NCBI GenBank assembly: GCA_010093605.1
Contig: MU004202.1
Location: 73,560 to 137,559 of the forward strand
DNA length: 64,000 nt
Direction: 5' to 3'
Source of the DNA: Lophium mytilinum
Lineage: Eukaryota > Ascomycota > Dothideomycetes > Mytilinidiales > Mytilinidiaceae
The position numbers and the translations under genes are program-made. Below the pieces are notes generated by a model, which did not search any database, had not been told where the DNA came from, and saw only the letters and a program-made list of their open reading frames with translations. Below are positions 43,565 to 56,643 of the stretch, piece by piece (position 1 is the stretch's first letter; every line of letters starts with the position of its first letter).

Positions 43565-46500
43565 TTAGTCCTCAAAAACATCCTCTCCTTCCAACCACCC
43601 CAGCGCCTCCCAGTCCTTACTCCTCTCCTCGGCACTCGCTTTGCTCTCAGCGCTCGAATCAACCCTCTTCGGGGTCTTGACGCCCTCTGCTCTTGAGTCG
43701 ATTCTGTGAGGCGTTTCTCCGCCTATGCTTCCATCGCTACTCAAATCCGTGCTTTTCTGGACCGATGTGTCATCGCCGTCCTCGCTCTCCTCAGACGCTG
43801 AGCTGTCATCTGCTAGGACCGGAACGGTGCTTGGTTCTGGCGGGTGGTAAGGCTGGTCGAAAAGGGGGATAGACTCGACGTTCCATGGCATAGGCCATTC
43901 AATGTCTTTCTCCTCTTCTTCCTCGTCATGGCTTTCCCCTTCCTCCTCTTCCTCATCTTCCTCCGCGTCGTCGTCGTCATCATCATCGTCCTCATCGTCA
44001 TCCTCCCACTCCTCATCCTCATCAATCGTATCCCGCACCTGCTCTAACAACTCATTCGCCGCCTCCGCCGAATTCCGATACGCCTTCTCCGGATCAACAA
44101 CACTCCAAACAGCACCACTCTTCAACAGCAACCTCACGACGTCCTCATCCCCCCTACTCGCCGCCGCATGCAACGCCGTCCCATACAATCCCCCCACAGC
44201 ATCAACCTCCGCACCCCTCTCCACAAGCAACCTCACCAGCTCCTTCGGACTCTCCGTCACACACGCCGCCTGCAACGCCGTCCCATACTTCCCCCCTCTC
44301 TGATTAACATCCGCGCCATACCTCAGCAGCACCAGCACCGATTTCATATCACCATACGCCGCCGCCCCCTGCAGCGGGGAGCCGTACAGCCGACCCTTCT
44401 CATTCGGATCGCCGCCGCTTTGCAGCAAATACTCGAGCATGCGCGCATCCACCCCTAACACAGCCGCGTTCAGCACACCCCCGTGCTTCCCGCCGCGCGC
44501 GTTGATATCCGCGCCGTGGTTGATTAGGTAGCGCGCGACCTCCACACGGCCGAGTAGGACAGCGCTCTGGAGCGGGCTGCCATCCTCTCCACAGTTGGAG
44601 ATATGGATAGACGCTCCGTGCCGCACGAGCGCGCGCACGAAGCTGAGGTGGCCGTGGCGGGCGGCGAGCATGAGCGGGGAACCGAATTTGTGACTCGCGA
44701 CATTAACGTCTACGAGGTTCTCCTGCAGGATACGCTCGAAGATCGCGCGCTCGTTGCCAATGATCGCGGCGTACAGCGCGTTTGGGAACCTCCCGCCGCC
44801 CAGCGTCGGATCCGCGCCGGCGGCGAGGAGCTCCGCGAAGGTGTCTACGTAGCCCATGTACGCGGCCGCGTTGAGGGCGGTACCGCAGATGCCGCCAACA
44901 GCGTTGATGTTCGCGCCACCGGCGATAATGCGGGCGATGATGTGGGGTTCGTCGCGGTCTTTCGCGATGGCGTTTTGCAGCGCGTTTGCATATTTCCCGT
45001 AGCGGAGGTTTACGTCGAAGTGGTGCTGGTTGAGGAGGCCGTTCACCACCCCGGCGCAGGCGCCCGCGAGCCCGGAGCCCATGGCGCTGCCGAATTCGCC
45101 GCCGACGAGGGAGTTCTGGGCGCCAGCGCGGTAGAGCTGGGCGATGACGACGTAGTAGCCGTTTGTGTGGGCGGCTTGGAGCGCAGTGTTGTACTGGCCG
45201 CCTTGGATGTTGGGGTCCGCGCCGTGCTGGAGGAGGGATTTGCAGATGTCGTCTTGTCCTGTGCTGGCGGCGGCTTGGAGGGCGGTCCAGTAGCGGCCGC
45301 CGGTTGCGTTGACGTTGGCTCCTAGCTCGAGCAGGAGGTTGGCGACTTCTTCGGAACCATCGCGCGCCGCTGCTTGGAGCACGAACTGGTGTTCATAGCC
45401 TTTCCCAGCGGGCTGGTTGACGTCTGCGCCGCGTCCGACGAGTACGCGGACGGCGGTGGGGAAGTTCTCCTCTACGGCGGCGAAGAGGGCGGTCGAGTGC
45501 TCTCCGACTTGTGCGTGGTGGACGTCTGCGCCGGCGTCTAGCAGAAGGGTCAGAATCTCATCGAAGCCTTGAGACGCTGCAGCTTGTAGGGCGGTGCCAT
45601 ATTCTCCTCCGACGTCGTTTGGGTCGCTCCCTAGCTCAAGAAGTGCCTTCACAACGTCAGTGTCTCCGCGGATACTCGCTACTTGAAGTGCTGATTTGAA
45701 TCTGGTGTCGTCCGCCTCGACGGAGAGGGAGGCTCCTAGGCTGACCAATTTGCGGACCGCTTGCACGTTACCGAACCATGCTGCTTCCTGGAGTGGAGTT
45801 ACCGCACCATCGCCAAACGGATCCGCGGGCTCTATGGCTAGATTCACGTCGCCGCCTCTTTCGATCAAAAGATCTAGGATCTTCATATCCTCGTGGCGGG
45901 CAGCACCCTGCATGCTTGTCGCAAAAGAGCCATGGACGAGATTGATATCGGCGCCGCGGTCAAGGAGCAGGCGGGTGATGGCCATGTTGTTCGTAGATGT
46001 GGCTGCGGCCAGCGCATATCCGTATTTCGGATCTTCAGCGTCTTCAACGGTGCCATTGATGTCGACCCCGGCCTCTAGAAGATACTTGACCATCTCCTCG
46101 GTCGGAGAGGTGGCATCGATAGCAGCTATGAGAGCCGTGCCGTAGTATCCTTCGCTAATTTGTTCCAGATCCGCTCCGAGGTCAATCAGGGTTTTGACGA
46201 CTTCTAGATGGCCGCGGGCAGCTGCAGCCTCTAGGGGGGAAGAGAGATACCGGGAGGTCATATTGCTAACAGAGCTGATGTCTGCGCCATGCTTGGCTAG
46301 GAGTCTCACGGCGCTTTCTCGCCCTTCCGTCGATGCAAGTACCAGGGCATTTGTCATTTCGGCGGTTTTTCCGTCCTCTACACCGAGTTCAAAAAGGAGT
46401 TCTAGGATGTCGTCGTGCCCATAGGTTGCTGCGCAAACCAAAGCACTGCCTTTGTCGCCGCCTTCGGCGTTTACGTCCATGCCTGCTTTCGCCAGGGCTG

Positions 46501-49500
46501 CAACTATTTCTGTATGCCCTTGTTGTGCAGCAGCCTGCATGGCGTTACCGTAATGATCGAAGACATACTCCAGATCGGCACCTGCCTCTATGAGGCGTAA
46601 GAGAATATCCAGGTGCCCTTCGTAACTAGCTGCGTTAAGAGCGCAGCGGTGCTTCCCCCCTTTTGCATTGACGTCAGCGCCATGGTCAATGAGTAAATTG
46701 ACGAGGTGTAGATGCCCCGATACAGTAGCTGCGTACAACGCGTCGGCTCCTTTGTCGTCCATGTCGTTCACTTGCGCTCCGCGGTCTATCAGCAGCTGCA
46801 CCAGTTCGGTCATTCCAAACGAAGCGGCTGCCATTAGCGGGCATCCATGCCTGCCGCCGAGGGCGTTCACGTCGGCGTCGTGGTCCAATAGAGCGTTGAT
46901 GATGTTGGTGTTCTTCCCGACGATGGCTGAAATAAGAGGGTAGGCATACCAACCTCCCTTTCCGTTGGTATTCGCCCCGTGATCTAGAAGTATTTGGACA
47001 CACTTTTGATGGCCTTTCTCGGCCGCGGCAGCAAGAGCAGTACCAAACCTCTTGAAAGGAAATTTGTGGTCAGCGCCATGATCGAGGAGGACCGATACCA
47101 CTTCAGAATGGCCCGCAAGAGCGGCGACTTGAAGCGCATTCCCATCCTTTCCGGCTCTGACGTTAATATCGACGCCATGTTTGAGTATTATCTCAACGAC
47201 TCCGACATGCCCCTTTGAAGCTGCGTTGTACAAAGCTGGGCCTAGGGGCAAGGAGCCTTTGATTTCGTCTCGGGAGAGCAATAACTGCACGACGCTGGCG
47301 TGGCCTCCAGATGCCGCAGCCTTCAAAGCGTCATCGTAAATTATATCGTCGCCATTGCCACAGCCTTGATCGAGGAAGCTTTTAACGACGTCGGGCAGTC
47401 CGAAGTCCGCCGCTGCATGCAACGGGTTGTAGCGGGTGAGATCCTGGAATCTCTTGAAACGCCTGTGGTAAAATCGACTCCAGCGTGCAAAATTCTGGCG
47501 CTCGCCGTTCCACGTATTGAAAAGCTGCCAAACGGAGTCAAGAACTCTTTTATCGGCATGATCCTCGATCAGGCTTCGATAAGCGTGAACTCCCCACCAC
47601 TGGGTTGCGTATGCTAGTAATCTGTACTGCGCACACTGCTCCTGGTATTCTTTGGTATTTGTTGAGAATGGGTCCTTGAAATCGTCGAAGCAGATATACT
47701 TCAGGCAGACAGTGGCCAATTCAGACTCGACTTCTTCGTTCCCGACCCAGAACTTTGACATCTTTTCTTTTGTACTCGTCGAGACGAGAAACTCCTTCAC
47801 CGAAAAATGTGCTAGCGCAACGTGACGATCTGCGGATACCACCACGAGGCTACCGCAAAGCTCCAGTATGTCTTCCGGGTCGGTGATGACAGCGTCAAAG
47901 TCCATTTGGGTTATTTCGTCATCGTCAGGATCTATCGAGATACACTCGGCTAACTCGTCAAGAGACATGTTCCGGCATCCACGAACAAGCCATCGGAGTA
48001 GCCTTTGTACGCTTTCAATATCTTCCTCTGTTTCTTCTTCGATGCGCTGCAGGATACGAGTGTAAGTATCGTAAAGCGTCTTCGGGAGGTCCTGCAGCGC
48101 TCCGCGAATTGCTTTGTCATTTCTGAGCTTGCAAAGATGCTCGATTTGGCATTTCACCCACTGAAACATGCCTTGTGCTCCCTTCACGAGGCTTTGGCAT
48201 ATCTCAACTTTTAGTTTGGGGTCGCGGAGTTTCAGTCGCTTCTCGGACATTTTTCTATCCAGCTCGGCGTTGATGTATGTTTCGATGTCGCCAGCTACGT
48301 CCGCTTGTGCAATCGTTGAATCCGGAAGACCTTCAAAGGTCCGAGAAATATCGACTTCGTTCCTGCTCGTTACGAGAATTTTGATTGAATTGCACCGAGC
48401 TGCCAAAGTTTTGAGAGCCCCAGCTAGACACTCACGATTCGCGCATTCGTCCAAAGCGTCGATCACGATATTGATATGTCGAAAATGATCACAAATGAAA
48501 GCGTTGAAGTTGCTTAGAAGTTCGTCAAATTCGGGGACATATGCGGGATTCTCCTTTAATTGGCGTTCAAAATATGACTGCATCTCAAGGAACACTGCCT
48601 TGTTCTGGGTGCCTAACATGGATAATAGAGTACCGAGGACTTTCGAAGGGGATTGTTTTGAAGGATCGGTGTAATCGCAATAAAAGTACGCCACTCCGGT
48701 GTCGCTACTCTGAACATTATCGCGTAGGTAATTGATAGTGCTTGATGCTAAAACAGTTTTTCCGGCGCCGGGAATGGCGTGGAGCCATAAAAAGGAGTTT
48801 GGGGTAGTGAGCCAATGTTGGAAAGGCTCTCCTTCGAGAAACCAGAGGCCTGTGCCTGCTTGACGGAGCTTAGTTGCGGCATTATGGTTTGCAGCAACAT
48901 TTGCGGGGGCCAACCAGCCATTGACCTTTGCGATGCTTTCTTTGTCGATGAAATCCGTTATAGTCCTTTGCGAGTTGTCCATTTTAGACCATCGGAACGA
49001 ATCCAGATGCCGCTCAACTTCAGCAACTTTTCGCTCCTGTCCCGCTAGCTCTTTCTCTGCAATATCGACCTCTCTCTCAATAGCATCCATACAGCTCTCA
49101 ATACTTTCTATGATTCCGCCAAACTGAATCTTAAAAGGCTTCCATAACAGCTTGAGGGCGGTCTGCAGTCCGACTGAACGTAGCGACAGCATCGAGTGAT
49201 TCTTTGATTTCCCCTGGTTGAAGACATCCTTTGCTTTGCAACAAAACTTGAAGATAGCCTGGTATATCGCCACCATCTGGTCTTGGAGTATCTTGTTGTT
49301 CGGATAGAGGTTAGGATATCTTCTCAAAGCACTGAGATGCCGTCCGATTTGTTCGAACATCGAGGAGAGTTTGTCGAAATAGGTCCCGAACTCAGAGCCG
49401 AGCTGTAGGTAAATTAGCAAGTGGTACATAACATGAACAAGAGGTGGTGCTTGCGCTGAGAATAATCCTCACACCACCCCATATTGGACAGAGGAACTCT

Positions 49501-49820
49501 GAGCTGTTGGCGAACACATCGAGTGCTTTGCCATATATCTCAACCCCAGCCACGAATCGCTTCAAGGCGGACGCGATCTTCCTCGAGCTGGCATTGTCCT
49601 TGTGCTTCGCGTCCGCATCTGCGATGTCTGCTAGTATCTGCTCCGAGAAAGTAGTGGCCTTGAACAGGGCTTTGTCATTTGCACTTAAAGTATCGAAAAA
49701 GTCCTTGATGGTGGCATCGCGGGTAGGGTCGAGAGCGTTTTGATCTCTGAAGCGGTATTAGTATAAATCTGGAGAACTGCACGATGGACTATGAACTGAC
49801 GATGCTTTCCGACGCGACAT
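43565..49820 (-). CDS. Giant NACHT-ankyrin NLR-like protein, three exons
   Basis: Exons 49820-49801 (ATG plus six codons), 49746-49473 and 49402-43565 close in phase and give 2043 residues. The N-terminal ~280 residues (FKATTFSEQILADIAD, FLCPIWGG, FGTYFDKLSSMFEQIG) resemble the DUF7708-type helical domain found on fungal NACHT proteins. The P-loop HAIPGAGKTVL lies near 310 and Walker B INIVIDALDEC near 420. After a winged-helix-like part I count about 33 ankyrin repeats (GTALQAAAxxGH...LLxxGADVN). The tail has a run of Asp/Glu (~45 residues) and ends Ser/Thr-rich. STAND proteins of this layout are linked to non-self recognition; that role is inferred here. Confidence 0.9.
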
Positions 49821-50604
49821 ATGTATAACTTGTAGTATTCGAGCTCTTGTAAGTACAAACCGCACGAGAATCGTGTCAATACATGCAGTAGAAATGCGGG
49901 GAAGTAGTCAGCTCTACGGTTTTTCGATGGAGCGCGAATAGTCAAGGGGGAAACCACTGCGGAAAAGACAGTATTCCTGGCAATGGACTTCGATCAAAGG
50001 TCATGGCGGGTATTTGAATGGGCAATCGCCCTCCCCATGTACTGTAGTGCGCATAGCGCGCCCAGGTGCATGGTGGCTAGTCTGAGGCGAGTGGGGGCCG
50101 AAAGATGAGTCTCTGGTTGGTGGTGAACGATGACTAAATCGTGGCTGAATCCCTTATATTACTATTTTAATCGCCCCTGGAATACTATAGAAGATGCTTA
50201 CTGACAGCCTTCTGACGGATCAGTTGAATTTACGTGCACGTTGAGAGAAGCTGAAGGAGGAGAGGTGGGATCGTATTCCGGAAAAGGACCGAGATCCTGA
50301 TGAACTACAGGAGACTCTAAAGAACGGAGACGATAACGTGTAGAAGACGAGATGCATCGATGTCTTTCTGGAATATCAAACTGCGATTGTACAGGACTTA
50401 CATCGTGGGGCGGCGGTCCAGAAATCCGCCCGCATGAAGTTTCGAGGGCTTGGCGCGCTCGGGCCACCCGGGCAGCTTGGACATTTTTGAGACGCAATCA
50501 ATTTAGGCATTTGATGAAAGAGTCACAACACGTCCTGGCAAGACGCACGTATCCTCTATATATCCACTATTCCCTCCATCCGGCGCCAGGAGGACTACAC
50601 GTAC
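49821..50604. other. Divergent promoter, NACHT-ankyrin gene and GRS1
   Basis: About 780 bases. A TATATA lies at about 50558-50563, some 40 bases before the first GRS1 start codon. Short open frames on both strands are unsupported. Confidence 0.45.
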
Positions 50605-53327
50605 ATGCGCCAGCTCCGCAGCTTGCGTCGCCTCAATTCTTTCTTCTCCAGCCCTTTTATTACCCCACCAGCCCTCCGCATCCAAGCACGGAGCTTCAAT
50701 TCGACCACTCCTACCTTCAAATTTCAAGTCGACAAGAAAGACGTCACCATGGCACATCCAACAGTTACGATGAAGGGCGCGCCTTTTGACAGAGCTGCCA
50801 GTGCGTATCCCCGGGCCCTGTTGACTCGATTGACTCTGACATGTTAACAGTGGAAACACTCATGCGCCGCCGCCTGTTCTATACGCCTTCCTGCAAGTCA
50901 CCAATATAACTATACGATGTCTGGATTCTAATTGGCCGCAGTCGAAATCTATGGCGGTGTTTCTGGTCTCGTGAGTCCTCTCCTCCCTTCACACTCTGGG
51001 ATGCATGCTGATATGAGCGTAGTACGACTATGGCCCTTCTGGTAAGTCTACCGAATGAAACGCGGAAACAAGTAGCTGAGACAGGTTTCAAGGGTGTGCA
51101 CTACAAGCCAACATCGTGGACACATGGCGCAAGGAGTTCGTTTTGGAAGAGAACATGCTGGAGGGTGAGTCACAGAGGTTCTATGCGTAGACCAAGGCTA
51201 ACGATTTCCAGTCGACTGCACTATGTTGACCCCTCATGAGGTCCTCAAAACATCCGGCCATGTGAGCATCCCCGCGACGTCATTATACTCGGCATACACT
51301 AACACAATACCAAGGTGGACAAATTTGCGGATTGGATGACCAAGGACCCGAAGACTGGCGAGATATTCCGAGCGGACCACATTGTCGAGGAGATTCTGGA
51401 GGCGCGGCTGAAGGGCGACAAGGAGGCGAGAGGACAAAAAGTGGACGACGAAGAGAAGGAGGACCCCAAGAAGAAAAAGAAGAAGGTCAAGGTTATCAAG
51501 GCAGAGAAACTTGATGATGCGGTCGTCAAGGATTACGAGGAGGTTCTCGCAAAGGTTGGGCCTTCGGATCCAACTATACTACGGACGCTAACGACAACAA
51601 CAGATTGATAATTACAATGGCGAGGAACTTGGCGAGCTCATCAAGAAGTACAACATCAGGAACCCAGCGAACGATGGCGAGTTGGAACCACCAAAGGCCT
51701 TCAACCTGATGTTCCAGACTTCGATTGGCCCATCTGCCAATTCCCCAGCGTACCTTCGACCCGAGACAGCACAAGGCCAATTCTTGAACTTCCAGAAGCT
51801 CCTCGAGTTCAACCAGCAAGCCATGCCATTCGCCTCTGCATCCATTGGAAAATCGTTCCGTAATGAAATATCTCCTAGAGCCGGTCTTCTGCGAGTCCGG
51901 GAATTTCTAATGGCGGAAATCGAGCATTTTGTTGATCCCCAGAGTGGCAAGAAGCATCCTCGATTCGTCGAAGTGAAGGACGTTGAGCTAGAGCTGCTGA
52001 ACCGAGAAGTTCAGCTATCCGGCAAGACTGTGAGTATTGAATTCTCTTCAATTTTATGTTTATCATACTGAACATCTTCTAGGACGTCAAGACTACACCT
52101 ATCGGCGAGGCTGTTGAGAGAGGCATTGTGGACAACGAGACGCTTGGGTACTTCCTCGCGCGCATTCAGCTGTTCTTGCTGAAGATCGGCGTCGACAAGT
52201 CGAAGATCCGATTCCGACAGCACATGCGGAATGAGATGGCACATTATGCTGCAGACTGTTGGGATGCAGAGCTTCTGACGAGTATGCCTCACGTCAATTC
52301 TCCTAGATGAAATACTGATGTTGCTACAGGCTACGGCTGGATTGAGTGTGTCGGCTGCGCTGATCGATCGGCGTACGATCTCACTGTACATGCGAAGCGA
52401 ACCGGTGCTCCGCTTGTCGTGCGAGAGACGCTGAGAGAGCCTCTCCGGATAGAAGAATGGCAAATCGACCTTGACAAGAAGAAGTTTGGCCCTAAATTCA
52501 AGAAGGTAGGAGCACCGAGTCAAGTAATTAGAGCGTCCCATGTTAATAAATACAGGACGGCAAAGCTGTAGAGGCCGCCATCGAGGCACTTACCCAAGAC
52601 GTGCGAGAAAAGTTGGCATTAGAGCTCAAAGAGAATGGCAAGATCACTGTCGATGTGAACGGTGTCGGTGACGGTAAGGTTGACGTGGGCAAGGATCTTG
52701 TTGCGATTGAAAAGCGGACCCGTGTGGAGTCCACGCGGGAGTACACGCCCAATGTGATTGTAAGTTGAGCTCACTTCCCTGCATGTGGTCACATCTCTGA
52801 CACTGCCAGGAACCGTCGTTTGGTATCGGTCGCATTCTGTACGCGTTGTGCGAACACGTGCACTGGACTCGCTCTGGGGACGAGGCAAGGGGTGTTTTGT
52901 CGTTCCCGCCTCTGATTGCACCGACCAAGGTGCTCATCGTGCCATTGTCAGCGCACCCAGACTTCCAGCCGTTGATACACGACCTGAGCAAGAAGCTCCG
53001 AACTCGACGCATCTCAAGCCGAGTGGACAGCTCGAATGCGTCGATCGGCAAGAGATACTCCAGGAACGACGAGCTCGGAACGCCGTTTGGCTTGACGGTT
53101 GACTTTCAGTCCGTGAAGGACAAGACGGTATGGCCCTTATCGTGAGACCATTGACATGTTTTTCTGACCGTATTTAGTACACGCTCCGCGACAGGGACAC
53201 GACGAAACAGGTCAGGGCGGGCGAGGATGCCATCTTGGAGGCGATCGTGAGTCTCACAGAGGGCACGGAGTCGTGGGAGGACGTGGCCAAGCGGTTACCA
53301 GCCTTCGAAGGCCAAGAGGTGGACTAG
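50605..53327 (+). CDS. GRS1: Glycyl-tRNA synthetase, 13 exons, likely dual-targeted
   Basis: Charges glycine onto tRNA-Gly; class II dimer. Exons start at 50605, 50851, 50942, 51023, 51093, 51212, 51315, 51604, 52083, 52330, 52556, 52810 and 53178, ending at 50800, 50892, 50970, 51041, 51164, 51261, 51554, 52029, 52281, 52505, 52759, 53127 and 53327; 706 residues. Seen: YGGVSGLYDYGPSGCALQAN, motif 2 [33 protein letters not shown] and motif 3 [13 protein letters not shown]. Residues 1-48 are Arg/Ser-rich like a mitochondrial presequence; a second ATG at 50749 ([10 protein letters not shown]) would start the cytosolic form. Intron 2 begins GCAAGT (GC-AG class). A Lys-rich insert lies near residue 200. 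Confidence 0.95.
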
Positions 53328-54989
53328 ACGCGCTGGCACCGGTGCTTCCGCCCACTGTGCGAGTTCCTGCATTGGTTTCCCTGGGGTTGTGGTGCTGGAC
53401 AGACTTGGTAACTAGATAGAGCATCATGCAATCAAAGCTTTGGGCAGGCAGGTCTAGGCGGCTGATCTCCACCACTCCCGTCCGGTTGGCGATGCAGAAC
53501 ATGCCGTGCCGCTGCCGCTGCCGCTGATAATCGCAGCTCTCTGCGAGAAACGCACGACATAGCCCTGGACGTTAGCGCATAGTCAACTCCCTTGGTCGAT
53601 ATAACATGAGGTCTTACAGTATCCCAGCGGTACCTCAGCTTTCACCAATATCACAGCCTCGCTCCGGGCCGAGCGGTAGCTGCCCTGCAGCCGTGCCCCG
53701 TCGTTCCCTTCCCTGTTCCTGGCTGCTGTGCCCCAATCGCGCGCCATGGCGATTGTTCCGGTGGTCCCGCTGGCTGTGATTTGAGGCGCAAAGCCAGTGC
53801 TGGCCCAACGACAGCGGGCCTGACGATTGAGTTCGGGAGGAAAAAGCATGGGGCCAGGTCCCGGGGTGACCGCCGCGGACGAGGGGATTGATAGGATGGG
53901 CATGGGGGAGGGGTCTGGGGAGCACAACCAACGGGCGATGTAGAGTCGCGCTGGCACGACTGGAACGACTAAATAAGTCGCGCAACCCTGCCTCGCTCCA
54001 GCAGGTCCCGGACGAGACTTCTCGCAGAATGTGTAGGTACTGTAAATGGCCTCCGGCATAGCTGTGGGCGAGCTTGACAGGCCAAGGGCTCGTCTTTTCT
54101 ACCTACACCCAGCAGAATCCTCCGCCGTCCGCCCGCGTACCCCTCGAGCATCGCCTGTCTGTCTGTCAACACTTCTGCACCATCCCGCTGCCACCCTTGT
54201 GCTACCATCCGCTGCAGACAGCTACCCAGGACGTGCATCACTCAGAGCCGTTTCCTCTCCAGATAACGCGCCTTTATATTGCTCGCCCCTAGCGTTGCCG
54301 CACATAGTGGCACTGCCCGCTGCTGTTCATTTATCCTGCGTCCACCATTCTCCCATGTCTCTCTTTCCTCTGTCTTCACGTGAATGATATACTAGTCTTG
54401 CATGTATGCCGCCGAGCTTGCTGATCGCGGGCGCCTGGGACCTGGGTAACGGGTGATCCTTTGGATGCAGAGCTTGTTCTACTACTCGACGGGTTGTGTC
54501 ATCCAAATCCTTGCATTTCCAGTTTTCCAGTCCGTGTCTGTCTAGGGCGTCTCCCATTAGGACTATCTATCTCTACATACAGCCTGAAAGTTTCTTTTGG
54601 ATGCCTATGTTCCACACTCGTATCTTTACAATCTACTCTGCATACCTCGCCATACCCTTTTCATCATCCGGGACCAAGCAACACCCAATATCGCCGACAG
54701 ACGGAACCTTTCTCAACCCGTACCTCGCCCGCCTAGGATCAAAGCGAGCGCCCTGCAGGCTACAAGACCCAGCGCATCACGCAGCGCCCGCAGTGTCGAA
54801 TGCCTGCCCATCTACGGCTGCAGGTATTATCGTCAGCTAGGAGCCTTCTCGTCACTCTAGCAGAGTATAGTTTGTAGTGTCGCCAGACTTCGACGCCACC
54901 ACGCTCCCATTCGTATACGACGATCTCTGGCGAACAGTGGAACTAGCTGCTTCCACCGACCACGCTGTGGGAGCAGGCGACCCGCCGCC
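53328..54989. other. Long intergenic or leader region before the LaeA-like gene
   Basis: About 1.7 kb, GC-rich to 54.1 kb then CT-rich. It contains a short CCGCTG microsatellite at ~53507-53527. Minus-strand frames at 53583-54059 are low-complexity and unlike any family; I do not call them. It may include a long 5' leader for the next gene. Confidence 0.5.
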
Positions 54990-56643
54990 ATGGAAGAGGA
55001 TCCGCCACCGAAACCCGATGACCCGGCAAAGCCTCACACAGACGCCGCCCCATTGCGCGTGAGGGGGAATTCGAACTCATCGAATGCGTCGTCGGGATCT
55101 ATGTAAGGCTGTTGTTCTTAAAACTAGTCTAGCGCCGTTTTGCCATGACCTTACCGTGGTAGCGCTGAGACTGTGTCTTACTGTTGTGTCATCTTCCCGC
55201 AAGCGACCACTTGAACCAACCACCACGTCTTCATCTCAACTATCAGAGAAGAGCTAACAGCTCCCGGCTAGTGTCTCGACCCGCACCCTTCAGTCCATCG
55301 ACCTGACTACCATCACGGAGAATGACCGAACCTATCCGGACGAGCATTACTACATGCCTTGCGATGCAGTCGAGCAAGATCGCCTAAGCATTCTTCATCG
55401 AGTCTACTTAGCTGCCCTTGGAGACAAGCTGACCACCGCGCCAATCACCGCCGCTACCACCAGAATGCTGGATGTCGGAACTGGGCCTGGTGATTGGGCT
55501 GTAGGCATCTCGGAACGCTTTCCTTACGCGGAAGTAGTAGGAATCGACCTAACGATATGGGACGTCGAAGCTGTCGAAGCGGAACGGCAAGGGGGTCATG
55601 GTGCCGGATCTGAACGAGGCGTCCAATGGGAGATTGACGACCTGAACATCTGGCGCGTAGACCCACCAGATCCCATACCCGAACCAGAACCAGAACTCTC
55701 AAAAACGATAGAAAACCTGAAGCTTTTTGACAGTCCCGAAGACGGTCATAATAGCCTGGCGAGTATCTCGCAAACCGCCTCCACCAAAACCACAGCCACG
55801 GCCAGTACAGCGGAAGACACGCCTCCCACAAGCTCCGAGATGCATATACCATCACTCACAACCAGCACAACTAAAGAAAAAGGCAAAGGCAAAGCTGCAA
55901 ACCCTCCTTCCCCAACCCTCACGCATCCCCAACCCCAAGCCGACCCCCCACCCACCAACCTCTACTCCCTAGAGCCCCAACCACCCCATCCCGGCTGGAA
56001 CTTCACCGAGCCCTTCGACTACATCCACATCCGCGGCCTCAAAGGCGCCTTCGCCTCCTGGCCCGCCCTCTACGCCGAAGCCTACACCAGCCTGGCCCCA
56101 GGCGGCTGGATAGAGGTCGTCGACTACAGCTTCGCGCCGCCCGACACCCCGGACATCCTCAACCGCCCCTCAGGTCCTACTAGCGGCGACTCCCCTGGTC
56201 CGGCGAGCGGCCCCTTACCGCCCTCCAGCTTCGAAGCCTTCACCCACCTCTTCGAATCCACCCGCCTCGCCTCCCTACGCGCCGGTCTCAACCTGGGGAC
56301 CGCGCACCTCTCCACCTCTCTCCTCACAGACGCGGGCTTCGTGGACGTCCGAGCGACGCAGGTCAACGTGCCGGTGGGCACCTGGCCCAGCGATGCGCGG
56401 CAGAAGGCGCTGGGGAAGCTGTTCGTCGTGTGTCTGATGGAGGGGTTCGAGAGCGTGTGCTTGCGGCTGCTGACGCGGTACGCGGGGTGGGGGAAAGAAG
56501 AGGTACGTGAGCTAGTAGAGAAGGCGAAGGGAGAGGTGATGCGGGCTTGTGTGAGGGAGGATCAGGGTGAGGGGGAGGTGGAGGGGTGGGTGGCGCCGTT
56601 TCGGTGGGTGGTGGGGCGGAAGGGGAGGGAGCAGAGGCGATGA
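54990..56643 (+). CDS. LaeA-like SAM-dependent methyltransferase with low-complexity insert, two exons
   Basis: Exons 54990-55102 and 55272-56643 give 494 residues. Exon 1 encodes a disordered Pro/Asp/Ser start. The core begins RTYPDEHYYMPCDAVEQDRL, as in LaeA-type enzymes (YxxPxDxxExxRL). SAM motif I is MLDVGTGPGDWAVGISERFP, followed by EVVGIDLT and WEIDDLN. About 110 residues of Pro/Thr/Ser/Lys-rich sequence then interrupt the fold before PFDYIHIRGLKGAFASWPAL and LAPGGWIEVVDY. Family members regulate specialised metabolism or methylate metabolites; which applies is unknown. The insert is the odd point. Confidence 0.87.

Noticed and set aside
43902-44303. A Ser-rich plus-strand frame
   Set aside because: It is the complement of the Asp/Glu tail and ankyrin codons of the minus-strand gene, so poly-Ser is an artefact.
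44603-45325. A 240-codon plus-strand frame rich in Val, Arg and Glu inside the NACHT-ankyrin gene
   Set aside because: It is the antisense of a GC-rich ankyrin repeat array; composition mirrors the repeats and no family features appear.
53583-54059. A 158-codon minus-strand frame in the GC-rich intergenic region
   Set aside because: Low-complexity, no family resemblance, no splice partners, and overlapped by another frame of similar length.
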